From Paraburkholderia aspalathi (GTDB taxonomy: Bacteria; Pseudomonadota; Gammaproteobacteria; Burkholderiales; Burkholderiaceae), in the NCBI RefSeq assembly GCF_900116445.1, contig NZ_FPBH01000053.1, forward strand, positions 1 through 44,476: a stretch of DNA of 44,476 bases. The letters are read 5' to 3'. Positions 6,872-15,275 of this stretch are shown one piece after another. Positions within the stretch are counted from its first letter, which is position 1. Each line of letters starts with the position of its first letter. The translations under genes were made by a program, and so were the position numbers. The notes beneath the pieces were generated by a model. The model was not told the origin of the DNA. It made no database searches and was given only the letters and a program-made list of their open reading frames with translations.

Positions 6872-9800
6872 GATGGACTCCGGGTTCGGATGATGAGTGA
6901 TCGTGCGAGGGGTCGTTGGATGAGTTGCGCGACGGGCCGTGCGATGGATCGTGACCAGCGGCATCGCGCCGATGCACGAGGCTGAACACGACCGGTACGA
7001 ACAGCAGCGTGGCGAACGTCGCGCAGATCAGGCCGCCGATCACCGCGCGGCCGAGCGGCGCGTTCTGCTCGCCGCCGTCGCCGAGGCCGAGCGCCATCGG
7101 CGCCATGCCGATAATCATCGCGAGCGCTGTCATCAGCACCGGCCGAAAGCGCGTGAAGCCGGCCTCCATCGCGGCGACCAGCGCATTGCCGGTCACCGCC
7201 AGCCGTTCGCGGGCGAAGCTCACCACCAGAATGCTGTTGGCGGTCGCGACGCCCATGCAGAGAATCGCACCGGTCAGCGCGGGCACGGAGAGCGGTGTAT
7301 GCGTGGTGAACAGCATCCACACGATGCCGGCTAACGCCGCGGGCAACGCCGTGACGATTACGAACGCGTCGCTCCACGAATGGAAATTCACGACAATCAG
7401 CAGATAGATCAGCAGAATCGCGCCGACCAGACCTAGCGACAAACCGAGGAACGCGCTGTTCATCGTTTGCACCTGGCCGCGCAGCGTGACGATCGAGCCC
7501 TTCGGCACATCTTTCGCGGTTGCATGGACGATGTTCTGAATCTTCGCCGCAACGGCGCCGAGATCCTGACCTTGAGTGGTCGCGAACACGTCGTAGAGCG
7601 GTTCGATGTTGTAGTGCGACACCACCGCATTGCCGACGCCGCGTGAAATGGTCGCAATGCCGCCGAGAATCTGCGCCTGGCCGCTCTTGCCGGTCACGGG
7701 CAGGTTGTTGAGATTCGACAGGGACGTCATGCGGTATTGCGGGGTCTGCGCGACGATCGGATACGACACGCCGTTCTTCGGATTCAGCCAATACGTCGGC
7801 GATACCTGGCTCGTGCCGGAAAGACTCGCTACCACGGAGTTGGTCACGTCCTGTTCGGTAATGCCGAGTTGATCGGCGCGCGAGCGGTCTACCGACACGG
7901 TGAACTGCGGATACGTCGACGCCTGCTGGATACGCGTATCGGCAATGCCGGGAATCATGCGCATGCGTCGCATCACTTCGCTGGCGTAGCGATGATTGGC
8001 CGCCTGGTTCGGCCCCGCCACCTGCAAATCGATTGGCGCGGGGGCACCGAAATTCAGAATCTGACTGACGATATCGGCCGGCAGGAACGCGAAGGTCGTT
8101 CCCGGGAATTGACGCGGCAGCGTTTCGCGCAGGGTGTGCACGAAGCCGGCGGTGGGGGCGTGGTTCTCGTTCAGCGAGATCAGAATGTCGCCGTCTTGCG
8201 GTCCGGTCGTGCCGCTGTTGTTATAGGTCAGGTTGATGCCGCTATTGGGCAGTCCGATGTTGTCGACGATACTGCGCAACTGGTCCGGCGGAATCGCGCG
8301 GCGCACGGCGTTCTCGATCAGATCGAATTGCGCGGCGGTATCTTCGATCCGCGTGCCGATCGGTGCGCGCACATGGATCGCAATTTCGCCGGAGTCGATA
8401 TTGGGGAAGAAATTGCGTCCCAGCCACGGTGCGAGCAGGAACGACGCGCCCACGACGATCAGGAAGCCCGCGACGAAACGCTTGCGATGCGTGAGCGCAA
8501 GGCCGAGTACGATCCGGTACACGCTGCGCACGCACTCGAAACGATGCTCGAAGCCGCGTTGAAAGCGCACCAGCGGATTGCGCGACGGCGCCGGATGCAA
8601 GGGGCCGCCATGCGTGTCCATTACCGCGGCCAGTTCGCCGGAGGCGTGACCGCCCGATGCATGCGGACGCAACAGGTATTGCGCCAGCATCGGCACGAAG
8701 GTGCGCGAGAGGATGAACGACGCGATCATCGCGAAGATCACCGCTTCGGCCATCGGCACGAACAGGAAGCGCGCAATGCCGTCGAGCAGCAGCATCGGTA
8801 CAAACACGATGCAGATGCAGAGCAGCGAAACGAAGGCGGGCGCAACGATTTGAGCGGCGCCGTCCATGATCGCGCTGCGTACGTCCTTGCCCTGTTCGAG
8901 ATGCCAGTTGATGTTTTCGATCGTGACGGTGGCGTCGTCGACCAGAATCCCCACCGCGAGCGCGAGACCGCCGAGCGTCATCACGTTGAGCGTTTCGCCC
9001 ATGGCGGCAAGGCCCGCAATCGCAGCCAGCACCGCCAGCGGAATCGACGCCGCGATGATCAGTGTCGAGCGCCAGCTGCCGAGGAACAGCAGGATCATCA
9101 GTGAAGTGAGCGCGGCGGCGATCACGCCTTCACGCGCCACGCCACTCACCGCGCCTTTCACGAAGGTCGATTGATCGCCCATCGTCACGAGCTTCAGTCC
9201 GGGCGGCAGCGTTGCCTCGATGCGCGGCAATTGCGCCTTGACGCCGGCGATGATGTCGAGCGTCGACGCCGAGCCGTTCTTTAGAATACTCATCAGCACC
9301 GCACGATGACCGTCCACGCGCACCACGTTGCCTTGCGGCGGATAGCCGTCGCGCACGTGAGCCACATCGCGGATATAGATCGTGGCGCCGTCCACCGTCT
9401 TGATCGGTAGCGCGTTCAGTTCGTCGAGTGCGAGCGGGCTGTTGTTGAGCTTGATGTTGTATTCGAAGCGGCCGATCTTTTCGGTACCCGCCGGAATGAT
9501 CTGATTCTGCTGGGCGAGGGCGGTGGCGACGTCGTTGGCCGAGAGCTTTTTTGCCTGCAAGGCTTGCGGATCGAGATCGATCTGTACTTCGCGGGTCTTG
9601 CCGCCATACGGCGTCGGAATCGCCACGCCAGGCACGCTCAGCAATTGCGGGCGAATGAAGTTGGTCGCGTAGTCGGCGAGTTTCTGCTCGTCAAGTGTAT
9701 TGCTGGTCAGCGCCAGTTGCAGCACCGGCACCGTGGACGCGTTGTAGTTGAGAATCTGCGGCGGCGTGGTGCCGGGCGGCATCTGCTTGAGCACCGTCTG

Positions 9801-10142
9801 TGAAACCGAGGTCACCTGCGCGGTGGCGGTGCGGATATCCACGGTCGGCTGAAAGAAGATCTTGACGATGCCGTAGCCGCGAAACGATTGTGACTCGATA
9901 TGCTCGATGTCGTTGACGGTCGTGCCGAGCGTGCGTTCGTAGTAGGTGACGACGCGTCCGGACATGTCGTCCGGTTGCAGGCCGGCGTAGTTCCAGACCA
10001 CACTGATCACGGGAATGCGGATGTCGGGAAAGATATCCGTCGGCGTGCGCAACGCGGCAAGCGGGCCGATCAACAGGATCAGCATCGCAAGCACGATGAA
10101 CGTGTAGGGCCGGGTCAAAGCCAACCGGACTATTTTTAACAT
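6861..10142 (-). CDS. RND efflux pump, inner membrane permease (AcrB-like)
   Basis: This 1093-residue proton-driven transporter is of the resistance-nodulation-division family. It has the usual duplicated layout: a TM helix at 12-32, a large periplasmic loop with SFRGYGIVKIFFQP, a block of helices from about 335, and a second half after about 560. The proton-relay pair is present as D402-D403 in GILVDDATVTIEN. The C-terminal tail after the last helix is unusual, with eight His among about 37 residues. The gene overlaps the adaptor gene. Upstream are an orphan response regulator and a 248-base gap with palindromes. Substrates cannot be told from sequence; drugs or aromatic compounds are typical for the family. 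Confidence 0.95.
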   Translation of the reverse strand: MLKIVRLALTRPYTFIVLAMLILLIGPLAALRTPTDIFPDIRIPVISVVWNYAGLQPDDMSGRVVTYYERTLGTTVNDIEHIESQSFRGYGIVKIFFQPTVDIRTATAQVTSVSQTVLKQMPPGTTPPQILNYNASTVPVLQLALTSNTLDEQKLADYATNFIRPQLLSVPGVAIPTPYGGKTREVQIDLDPQALQAKKLSANDVATALAQQNQIIPAGTEKIGRFEYNIKLNNSPLALDELNALPIKTVDGATIYIRDVAHVRDGYPPQGNVVRVDGHRAVLMSILKNGSASTLDIIAGVKAQLPRIEATLPPGLKLVTMGDQSTFVKGAVSGVAREGVIAAALTSLMILLFLGSWRSTLIIAASIPLAVLAAIAGLAAMGETLNVMTLGGLALAVGILVDDATVTIENINWHLEQGKDVRSAIMDGAAQIVAPAFVSLLCICIVFVPMLLLDGIARFLFVPMAEAVIFAMIASFILSRTFVPMLAQYLLRPHASGGHASGELAAVMDTHGGPLHPAPSRNPLVRFQRGFEHRFECVRSVYRIVLGLALTHRKRFVAGFLIVVGASFLLAPWLGRNFFPNIDSGEIAIHVRAPIGTRIEDTAAQFDLIENAVRRAIPPDQLRSIVDNIGLPNSGINLTYNNSGTTGPQDGDILISLNENHAPTAGFVHTLRETLPRQFPGTTFAFLPADIVSQILNFGAPAPIDLQVAGPNQAANHRYASEVMRRMRMIPGIADTRIQQASTYPQFTVSVDRSRADQLGITEQDVTNSVVASLSGTSQVSPTYWLNPKNGVSYPIVAQTPQYRMTSLSNLNNLPVTGKSGQAQILGGIATISRGVGNAVVSHYNIEPLYDVFATTQGQDLGAVAAKIQNIVHATAKDVPKGSIVTLRGQVQTMNSAFLGLSLGLVGAILLIYLLIVVNFHSWSDAFVIVTALPAALAGIVWMLFTTHTPLSVPALTGAILCMGVATANSILVVSFARERLAVTGNALVAAMEAGFTRFRPVLMTALAMIIGMAPMALGLGDGGEQNAPLGRAVIGGLICATFATLLFVPVVFSLVHRRDAAGHDPSHGPSRNSSNDPSHDHSSSEPGVHHVH

Positions 10143-10272
10143 CGAAGGCTGCTCCGTTCAGAGGCGCGATTGAATCTGCGCGGGCGTGTGGCGGTTAGGG
10201 CTCGCACCAATGGCGCGGCTCGGTAACGGCATTCTGGAGAGCGGGTCCTAACAGGCGCGGACTAAACAAATG

Positions 10273-10282
10273 AAACTAGTTT
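10273..10282. promoter_or_regulatory. Short perfect palindrome upstream of the RND operon
   Basis: AAACTAGTTT is a perfect 10-bp palindrome about 130 bases before the pump start. Together with the larger palindrome at 10335 it makes this gap a plausible regulator-binding region. Confidence is low because such short palindromes arise by chance. Confidence 0.25.
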
Positions 10283-10334
10283 TAGGAAGCCTGGAGGACG
10301 TGCGCGATTGCATCGAAAGCCGCGTCGCAACGGC

Positions 10335-10358
10335 TTTAGCGCTGCATGCAGCGCTAAA
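10335..10358. promoter_or_regulatory. Perfect 24-bp palindrome between response regulator and RND operon
   Basis: TTTAGCGCTGCA (10335-10346) is followed directly by its exact reverse complement, TGCAGCGCTAAA (10347-10358). It lies 32 bases after the response regulator stop and about 190 bases before the pump start, on the path from one minus-strand unit to the next. No T run follows on the minus strand, so a classical terminator is not clear. It could be a terminator without U-tract or a dimer-binding operator. Confidence 0.5.
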
Positions 10359-10390
10359 ACTCCGTCAGAAAACCTGCGAATGGGGCGGCG

Positions 10391-11065
10391 TCAGCCGAAC
10401 AGATAGCCTGAGCCTCGAATGGTGCGGATCAACGGCCGCTCGCCGGGCGTCTCGACTTTCTTGCGCAAACGGCCGACGTGTACGTCGATCAGGTTGGTGC
10501 CGGGATCGAAGCGGCAGCCCCACACGGCTTCAAAAATCATCGTGCGCGTGAGCACCTGGCCGGCGTGGCGCATCATGAATTCGAGCACGCGGAATTCGGT
10601 GGGCTGCAGATCGAGCTCGCGCTGCCGGTAGGTGACTTTGCGGCGCACGAGATCGAGCTCCAGCGCACCGTTGCGCAGCAGCGTTTCAGCTTTGGCGTGG
10701 CGTGGGCGGCGGCGCAACAGCACCTCGACGCGTGCGAACATTTCTTCGGGCGAGAATGGCTTGGTCAGATAGTCGTCGCCGCCGGCGCGCAGACCTTGAA
10801 TGCGTTGATCGACGTCGGACATCGCACTCATCACGAGCACTGGCGTTTCCATGCCGACGCCACGCATCGTCGCCACGATGGTCAGGCCGTCGAGATCGGG
10901 GAGCATGCGGTCGAGTGTGACGACGTCGTAGTCGCCCGCCATCACTTTCGCCATGCCTTCGCGGCCGGTGCGCGCCACGTCAACAGAGAAGCCGCTTGCG
11001 CTGAGCGTGCGCACGATGTCGTGGGCGATCAACTCGTCGTCTTCGATCGTCAGTATTTTGGGCAT
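10391..11065 (-). CDS. OmpR-family response regulator (orphan)
   Basis: This 224-residue two-component regulator has a receiver domain at residues 3-115 with the acidic pair Asp9/Asp10, phosphoacceptor Asp52 (TLDRMLPDLDG), Ser80 and Lys102 (LTKPFSP), then a winged-helix DNA-binding domain (about 128-222) ending RPLIRTIRGSGYLFG. The start is the ATG at 11065 (MPKILTIEDDE); an in-frame extension upstream runs out of phase through the LysR gene and is not real. The gene follows the LysR gene after a 16-base gap, so the two are probably cotranscribed. No histidine kinase lies beside it. Its natural target is the RND operon 248 bases downstream, but that is inference from position. Confidence 0.93.
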   Translation of the reverse strand: MPKILTIEDDELIAHDIVRTLSASGFSVDVARTGREGMAKVMAGDYDVVTLDRMLPDLDGLTIVATMRGVGMETPVLVMSAMSDVDQRIQGLRAGGDDYLTKPFSPEEMFARVEVLLRRRPRHAKAETLLRNGALELDLVRRKVTYRQRELDLQPTEFRVLEFMMRHAGQVLTRTMIFEAVWGCRFDPGTNLIDVHVGRLRKKVETPGERPLIRTIRGSGYLFG

Positions 11066-11081
11066 GATGCGCGGGCCCGGT

Positions 11082-12005
11082 TCAGGCCACCGCCCGCAAG
11101 GCAACCGGGCGGTCCGGCGCGCGATACTGGCTGACCGCGAAGTCGATGAAACTGCGCACACGCATCGACAGGTAATTGCGGCCGGAGTAGAGGATCGACA
11201 CCTGGCGCGGGCCGCCGTTGATTTCGAACTGTTCGAGCACGGGGACGAGCGAACCTTGCGCAAGATCGTCGGCGATGATCGGCAGCGGCAGCAAGGCGAT
11301 ACCCATATGGTTGAGCGCGGCCACGCGCACCATCGCGCTGCTGGTGGCGGTGAGCGCGCTGCCGGTGTTGACGCGATAGATGCCGTCGGCGTCGGCGAAC
11401 TCCCAGGCACGCGACGAACCGTCGGAGACCGTCAACAAGCCGTGGCGGTTCAACGCCGACGGATCGCGAGGGGTGCCGTGACGCGCCAGATAGGCGGGGG
11501 ACGCGACCGTCATTTCATGGACGCTGGTCAGCGTGCGACTCACCAAAGATGAGTTGGCAAGTCGGCGGTCGTCGGAGAAACACACATCGAAGCCACCTTC
11601 CACGAGATCGATATGCGTATCAAACGTTGTCACATCGAAATCCACGCGTGGATGCAGCGTGCGATACGCCGCCAGCAATGTGCCCAGGCCGGCGGTCGCG
11701 AACGTCATCGGCGTGGCGATGCGCAACGTGCCCTGCGGATCGCGTGTGGTCTCCAGCAGGTTCGATTCCATCTCGTCGAGCTTCTCGATGATCGTGCGGC
11801 AGCCGTCGAGATACTCGCGGCCCACATCGGTCAGCGAAAGGCTGCGTGTAGTGCGGTTTAGCAGGCGCATGTTCAGATGCGCTTCCAATGTGCCGACGCT
11901 GCGAGTGACCGCCGCCGCCGACATGCCTAACTGTCTCGCCGCAAGATTGAAGCTGGCAAGATCGACCACCCGTGTGAAGACACGCATCGCTTGTAGCTGG
12001 TTCAT
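11082..12005 (-). CDS. LysR-family transcriptional regulator
   Basis: This 307-residue regulator has an N-terminal winged helix-turn-helix (residues 1-60; AMRVFTRVVDLASFNLAARQLGMS) and a periplasmic-binding-protein-like effector domain (about 90-295). It resembles the large CrgA/YafC-type subgroup (LLNRTTRSLSLTDVGREYLD) common in Burkholderia. It is the first gene of a two-gene unit with the response regulator and lies upstream of the RND pump, so it may take part in pump control. No divergent partner exists on its upstream side; the neighbour at 12370 is on the same strand. The effector is unknown. Confidence 0.93.
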   Translation of the reverse strand: MNQLQAMRVFTRVVDLASFNLAARQLGMSAAAVTRSVGTLEAHLNMRLLNRTTRSLSLTDVGREYLDGCRTIIEKLDEMESNLLETTRDPQGTLRIATPMTFATAGLGTLLAAYRTLHPRVDFDVTTFDTHIDLVEGGFDVCFSDDRRLANSSLVSRTLTSVHEMTVASPAYLARHGTPRDPSALNRHGLLTVSDGSSRAWEFADADGIYRVNTGSALTATSSAMVRVAALNHMGIALLPLPIIADDLAQGSLVPVLEQFEINGGPRQVSILYSGRNYLSMRVRSFIDFAVSQYRAPDRPVALRAVA

Positions 12006-12171
12006 GTTGGAACAGTAGAGAAGGACGATGGCTGCATCATCGGCGATCGCGGATAAAACGGCACGCCCAGGTGGATTAAGTCTTTTTTAATTTTGTGCAA
12101 TGTTCATGAACTGCGCGGGCAAAGCTGCATCCCGGTGCGTTCGTGAACGATCAGCAAGACTAAGCGACGCG

Positions 12172-12202
12172 CAAAAAAAGAGCGCGGCCAGAGCCGCGCT
12201 TC
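12172..12202 (-). terminator. Rho-independent terminator (minus strand)
   Basis: Read on the minus strand, an 8-bp stem AGCGCGGC/GCCGCGCT (12181-12200) with a 4-base loop is followed by seven T. It should end transcripts coming from the gene at 12370, although it sits about 170 bases past that stop codon. It also separates that unit from the LysR promoter. Between 12006 and 12369 I see only this terminator and the hairpin at 12331. Confidence 0.85.
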
Positions 12203-12330
12203 GGAAAGAGACCTGAATGAAAGTAACCGCTATGGGGCGGCGGGGGAAGTATAGATGCGGAGCGCCGCGAGGTGCATGCGCTCTCTGAAACGCAGTGCTA
12301 CGCGAAACGCAACAAGCGGTAGCCATTCGC

Positions 12331-12362
12331 GAACCGGCTGAATCAACTGATCCAGCCGGTTC
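12331..12362. repeat. 10-bp perfect inverted repeat downstream of the unknown gene
   Basis: GAACCGGCTG (12331-12340) and CAGCCGGTTC (12353-12362) are perfect complements with a 12-base spacer, seven bases past the stop codon of the gene at 12370. No T run follows, so it may be a 3-prime stabilising hairpin in the transcript or part of a two-hairpin termination region with 12172-12202. Confidence 0.5.
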
Positions 12363-12369
12363 AGCCGAT

Positions 12370-12744
12370 TCAATTGAGCATGCCGTGTACTTCGAGCGAA
12401 GCTTCCAGCTGCTGGGTCAACGCGTGATGCAGCCTGGCAAGACTCTCGGTGGGGAGTGCAAAACCGGCCCAGCCCAGGCCGGAATGCCGCAGGAACAGCA
12501 CGGCGCCGTCGTGCAGCGGATGTTTTTCGGCGTGCCAGCACGGATCGATTTCAATCACGTACTGATGGGCGCGCAGGGGTTCCTTCGGTACTTCCGGGCG
12601 CATCGTGGCGCGCAGCGCGCTGAGGTGCTCGATCACGGCATCCAGATCGGCCGTTTCGAGCAGTACCGCACGGTCCTCGATGGCGATGCGAACCGCGTTC
12701 TGTCCGTATTCGTTGACTCTCTCGATGCTCATGGGGCGCGACAT
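12370..12744 (-). CDS. Hypothetical protein, 124 residues
   Basis: I do not recognise this family. The start ATG at 12744 (MSRPMSIERV) has an excellent ribosome binding site, AAGGAG, seven bases upstream. The product has no signal peptide or membrane segment, is mildly acidic, and contains the segments YVIEIDPCWHAEKHPLHDG and GWAGFALPTESLARLH near the C-terminus. It is followed by a hairpin and a terminator on the same strand. Upstream is a 740-base gap with no other gene. It is a probable cytoplasmic protein of unknown role. Confidence 0.72.
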   Translation of the reverse strand: MSRPMSIERVNEYGQNAVRIAIEDRAVLLETADLDAVIEHLSALRATMRPEVPKEPLRAHQYVIEIDPCWHAEKHPLHDGAVLFLRHSGLGWAGFALPTESLARLHHALTQQLEASLEVHGMLN

Positions 12745-12904
12745 ATCTCTGCTCCTTGCTGCTCTTACGGTGAGCAAATTATGGCTCCGCCTCTCTTAAC
12801 CAAGTCTTAAAGAGCGCGATCAAGGGATGAAACTTTGTTTAAGGAGACCGCCTGGCACGATTTCCGCCGCTGCGGACAATTGTCTGACGTTTTTCCCTGC
12901 GCGC

Positions 12905-13130
12905 AGGTCAATGACCGGTGCATTGGTCATATGTAAAAGAGGCCGGATGTTTCAATATAGAAACATTTTTAGTCGTGTGGGAAATTAGTGTCGAAATGCT
13001 TAATCGGGAATGTTTCGATAAGTGTGCGGTTTGCCGCATTGGCACTGCCGATAAATTCCCGATTTGCGAATAAAAGCCTGATTGAATGTTCATTATTTGC
13101 GAGGTTTCGATTTCACGTTTGAAACATTTC
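12905..13130. other. AT-rich non-coding stretch with dense inverted repeats
   Basis: This part of the 740-base gap between 12745 and 13485 is visibly richer in A and T than its surroundings. It holds several inverted repeats: ATGACC/GGTCAT (12911-12930); ATGTTTC/GAAACAT followed by five T (12947-12970); a nested structure whose outer arms AATCGGGAAT (13002-13011) and ATTCCCGATT (13055-13064) enclose AGTG/CACT and a TGCGG-TTTG-CCGCA hairpin (13021-13046); and TTTCA/TGAAA (13111-13124). The motif GTTTC/GAAAC recurs at least five times. No credible ORF with a ribosome binding site was found. It may be a structured RNA or a regulator-binding region. The remainder of the gap shows nothing I can name. 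Confidence 0.5.
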
Positions 13131-13485
13131 TGTATGTGATTTCGATGAATCGCCATCGCGAATCCGGCAAGCCGTGCTGCGTCGGCGCGCCCGAGTAGAA
13201 GCCTTGAGCGTGGCTCTGTGCAAGGTTCTTCGACCTTCTGATGGTCAGACAGGCTGCTGCGGCCCGTTGCTATGCCGACTCATATGCCGACGGTCATATG
13301 AAACACACAATAATGGATTTCGTCGTACATCGAATTTCTCAATACGGATTTGTTTTTCAAATTTACTATAGGGCGGCATTCAGCTAACATCACGCATAAT
13401 CCGTTAAGCGGCGTTGCCGGTGGTTTTCATCCGCCGTAATTCAATTCGTCCATATCGTCCGGCCGACGGGGCAGCGGGGTCTACA

Positions 13486-14505
13486 ATGTACGACAGCTTG
13501 GGGAAGATCATGCCGCACTTGCATCTGGATACTGCGAGGATTACCTGGTTACATACGCCGACGCTAAACGTGCGTAGTGCAGCGCGGCGAATCGGCGTGT
13601 TGCTGTTCGACGGCTTCTGGCTGCTCGGGCCTGGCACGGTAGTCGAGATGTTCCAGACCGCCAACGAACTCTCGGGCTCGCGGGCTGGCGAAGAGCCGCC
13701 TTACGAAGTGCAGTTTCTGTCGATGGACGGGGGCAGCGTCGCGAGTTCTTCGTCGGCGCGGATCTGGACCGATCGTATCGACACACGTTATGGCAGCGGT
13801 TTCGACGTGCTGTTCATCGCAGGGGGCTACGGCGCGCACGAGGCCGCGCTCGACGAACGCTTGCTGGGCTGGTTGCGATCGGTGCAAACGCGCACCCGTG
13901 CGATCGAGACGATCGGCGAGGGCCGTCTCGTGCTGGAAGCAGCGGGTCCCGCGGAGCATGACGGCTTGCAGGTGAATCGCTATCTGGGCAGTGCCGCGGC
14001 CGATGCCGTGCGTAGCGCAGCCAACGATCGTAACGACTGCGCGCGCAGCGCGCTGATGTTCATCAAACGCGATCTTGGCGCGGAGCTGGCGCGCAGCGTC
14101 GCCGATCGGGTGATGCCGGGTATGGCCGCGACCTGGGTGCCACTGCCGGCTGAGGGCGGCACGCTCAGCGTCGCCGAGAAAATCCGTGCCGCCGCGCGCT
14201 GGATGGAGGCGAATTGCGATCGTCCGGTGTCAGTTGCCGACGCAGCGCAAGTGGCGGCGATGAGCGAACGCAATTTTCTGCGGCGTTTCAAGCATGAAAT
14301 GCAGGTCACGCCTTCTGATTATCTGCTGCAGGTGAGGCTGCGTATTGCCTGCAACTTCCTGACCGAAACCGAACTACCGGTCGACAAGATCGCGCGCCGC
14401 AGCGGCACCGGCAACGGCGATCGCCTCGCGAAGATATTCCGCAAGCGTATGGCGCTGTCGCCCACCGAATATCGCGCGCGCAGCCGGGTGGCGACAGAGG
14501 CGTAA
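13486..14505 (+). CDS. GlxA-family AraC-type transcriptional regulator
   Basis: This 339-residue protein has an N-terminal DJ-1/PfpI-like domain (about 35-210; IGVLLFDGFWLLGPGTVVE, FDVLFIAGGYG) and a C-terminal AraC helix-turn-helix pair (about 235-335; SVADAAQVAAMSERNFLRRFKHEM, MALSPTEYRARS). The start is taken at the ATG at 13486; a second ATG at 13510 is possible, and an upstream TTG at 13414 is unlikely. The usual nucleophile-elbow Cys is missing: the region reads ETIGEGRLVLEAAG, so an enzymatic role is improbable and it probably acts as a sensor. It precedes an RmlC-like gene on the same strand by 163 bases. Confidence 0.9.
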   Translation: MYDSLGKIMPHLHLDTARITWLHTPTLNVRSAARRIGVLLFDGFWLLGPGTVVEMFQTANELSGSRAGEEPPYEVQFLSMDGGSVASSSSARIWTDRIDTRYGSGFDVLFIAGGYGAHEAALDERLLGWLRSVQTRTRAIETIGEGRLVLEAAGPAEHDGLQVNRYLGSAAADAVRSAANDRNDCARSALMFIKRDLGAELARSVADRVMPGMAATWVPLPAEGGTLSVAEKIRAAARWMEANCDRPVSVADAAQVAAMSERNFLRRFKHEMQVTPSDYLLQVRLRIACNFLTETELPVDKIARRSGTGNGDRLAKIFRKRMALSPTEYRARSRVATEA

Positions 14506-14668
14506 GCTTGAGCAGGCGCCGTGCAGATGGTGCAACTCAGGGTGCGACCTGGAGCGGGCGGGCGCGTGTGCAACGGCGTGCGCTGCGGCGTGTGTAGCCG
14601 TGCGTGCACCGGTGCGTGCGTCGGCGGTCGTGTTTTCTGCTGGCTGGCTTCTTACGAGCATAGTGGCC

Positions 14669-15220
14669 ATGGGCAACAAGGTAATGGCGACAGCATTGCC
14701 GGAGGTGAAACTCATCGAGCCCGAGGTGTTTTGCGACGAATTTGGCTTCTGTTTCGAGAGCTTCAGCGCGGATGAGTTTACCGACGACGTCTCGCAAGGT
14801 TTCAATTTCGTGCAAGACCGTCATTTGCGGGCAGTGCGTGGCGTGTTGCGCGGCTTGCACTATCAGGTGCATCGGCCGCAAGGTCGGCTCGTGCGCGTGG
14901 TGGTGGGAGAGGTGTTCGACGTCGCCGTGGACGTGCGGCTCAATTCGCCGACCTTCGGCAAATGGAGCGGCGCATACCTGAGCGCGGCCAATCATCGGCA
15001 GGTGTGGGTGCCGCCGGGCTTCGCACACGGTTTCGTCGTGCTGTCCGACGTCGCCGAATGCCTGTGGAAGACCACCGAATACTGGTTCCCCGAACTCGAG
15101 CGCTGCATCTTGTGGAGCGATCCTGACATCGGTATCGACTGGCCAATTGAAATCGAGCCGATCCTCGGCGCGAAGGACGCAGCGGGCCGGCGTCTTTACG
15201 AGGCGGAAAATATCGCCTGA
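14669..15220 (+). CDS. rmlC: dTDP-4-dehydrorhamnose 3,5-epimerase-like protein
   Basis: This 183-residue cupin-fold epimerase in other bacteria converts dTDP-4-keto-6-deoxyglucose to dTDP-4-keto-L-rhamnose in dTDP-rhamnose synthesis. Conserved blocks are VRGVLRGLHYQ (catalytic His64), VVVGEVFDVAVDVR, VWVPPGFAHGFVVLSD and the C-terminal WSDPDIGIDWP. The start at 14669 gives the normal family length; an ATG at 14684 is also possible, and neither has a strong ribosome binding site. It stands alone: rmlA, rmlB and rmlD are not nearby, so it either complements genes elsewhere or acts on another nucleotide sugar. Confidence 0.88.
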   Translation: MGNKVMATALPEVKLIEPEVFCDEFGFCFESFSADEFTDDVSQGFNFVQDRHLRAVRGVLRGLHYQVHRPQGRLVRVVVGEVFDVAVDVRLNSPTFGKWSGAYLSAANHRQVWVPPGFAHGFVVLSDVAECLWKTTEYWFPELERCILWSDPDIGIDWPIEIEPILGAKDAAGRRLYEAENIA

Positions 15221-15221
15221 G

Positions 15222-15261
15222 CGCTGCGCATGCACATGCTCATTGACATGCGCACGCAGCG
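15222..15261. terminator. Hairpin between convergent rmlC-like and EamA genes
   Basis: CGCTGCG (15222-15228) pairs with CGCAGCG (15255-15261), and an inner GCATG/CATGC extends the stem. It fills the short gap between two convergent genes, a typical place for a bidirectional terminator, but there is no T run. Confidence 0.4.
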
Positions 15262-15275
15262 GTTCAACGCCTTGT

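Noticed and set aside
7737..9104. 455-residue ORF antisense to the RND pump
   Set aside because: Opposite a complete RND transporter with catalytic residues; the product has no family features.
12087..12326. 79-residue minus-strand ORF
   Set aside because: It spans a strong terminator and has no ribosome binding site.
12908..13156. 82-residue minus-strand ORF in the AT-rich gap
   Set aside because: Composition follows the AT-rich inverted repeats, no ribosome binding site, no recognisable domain; the structured DNA explains the region better.
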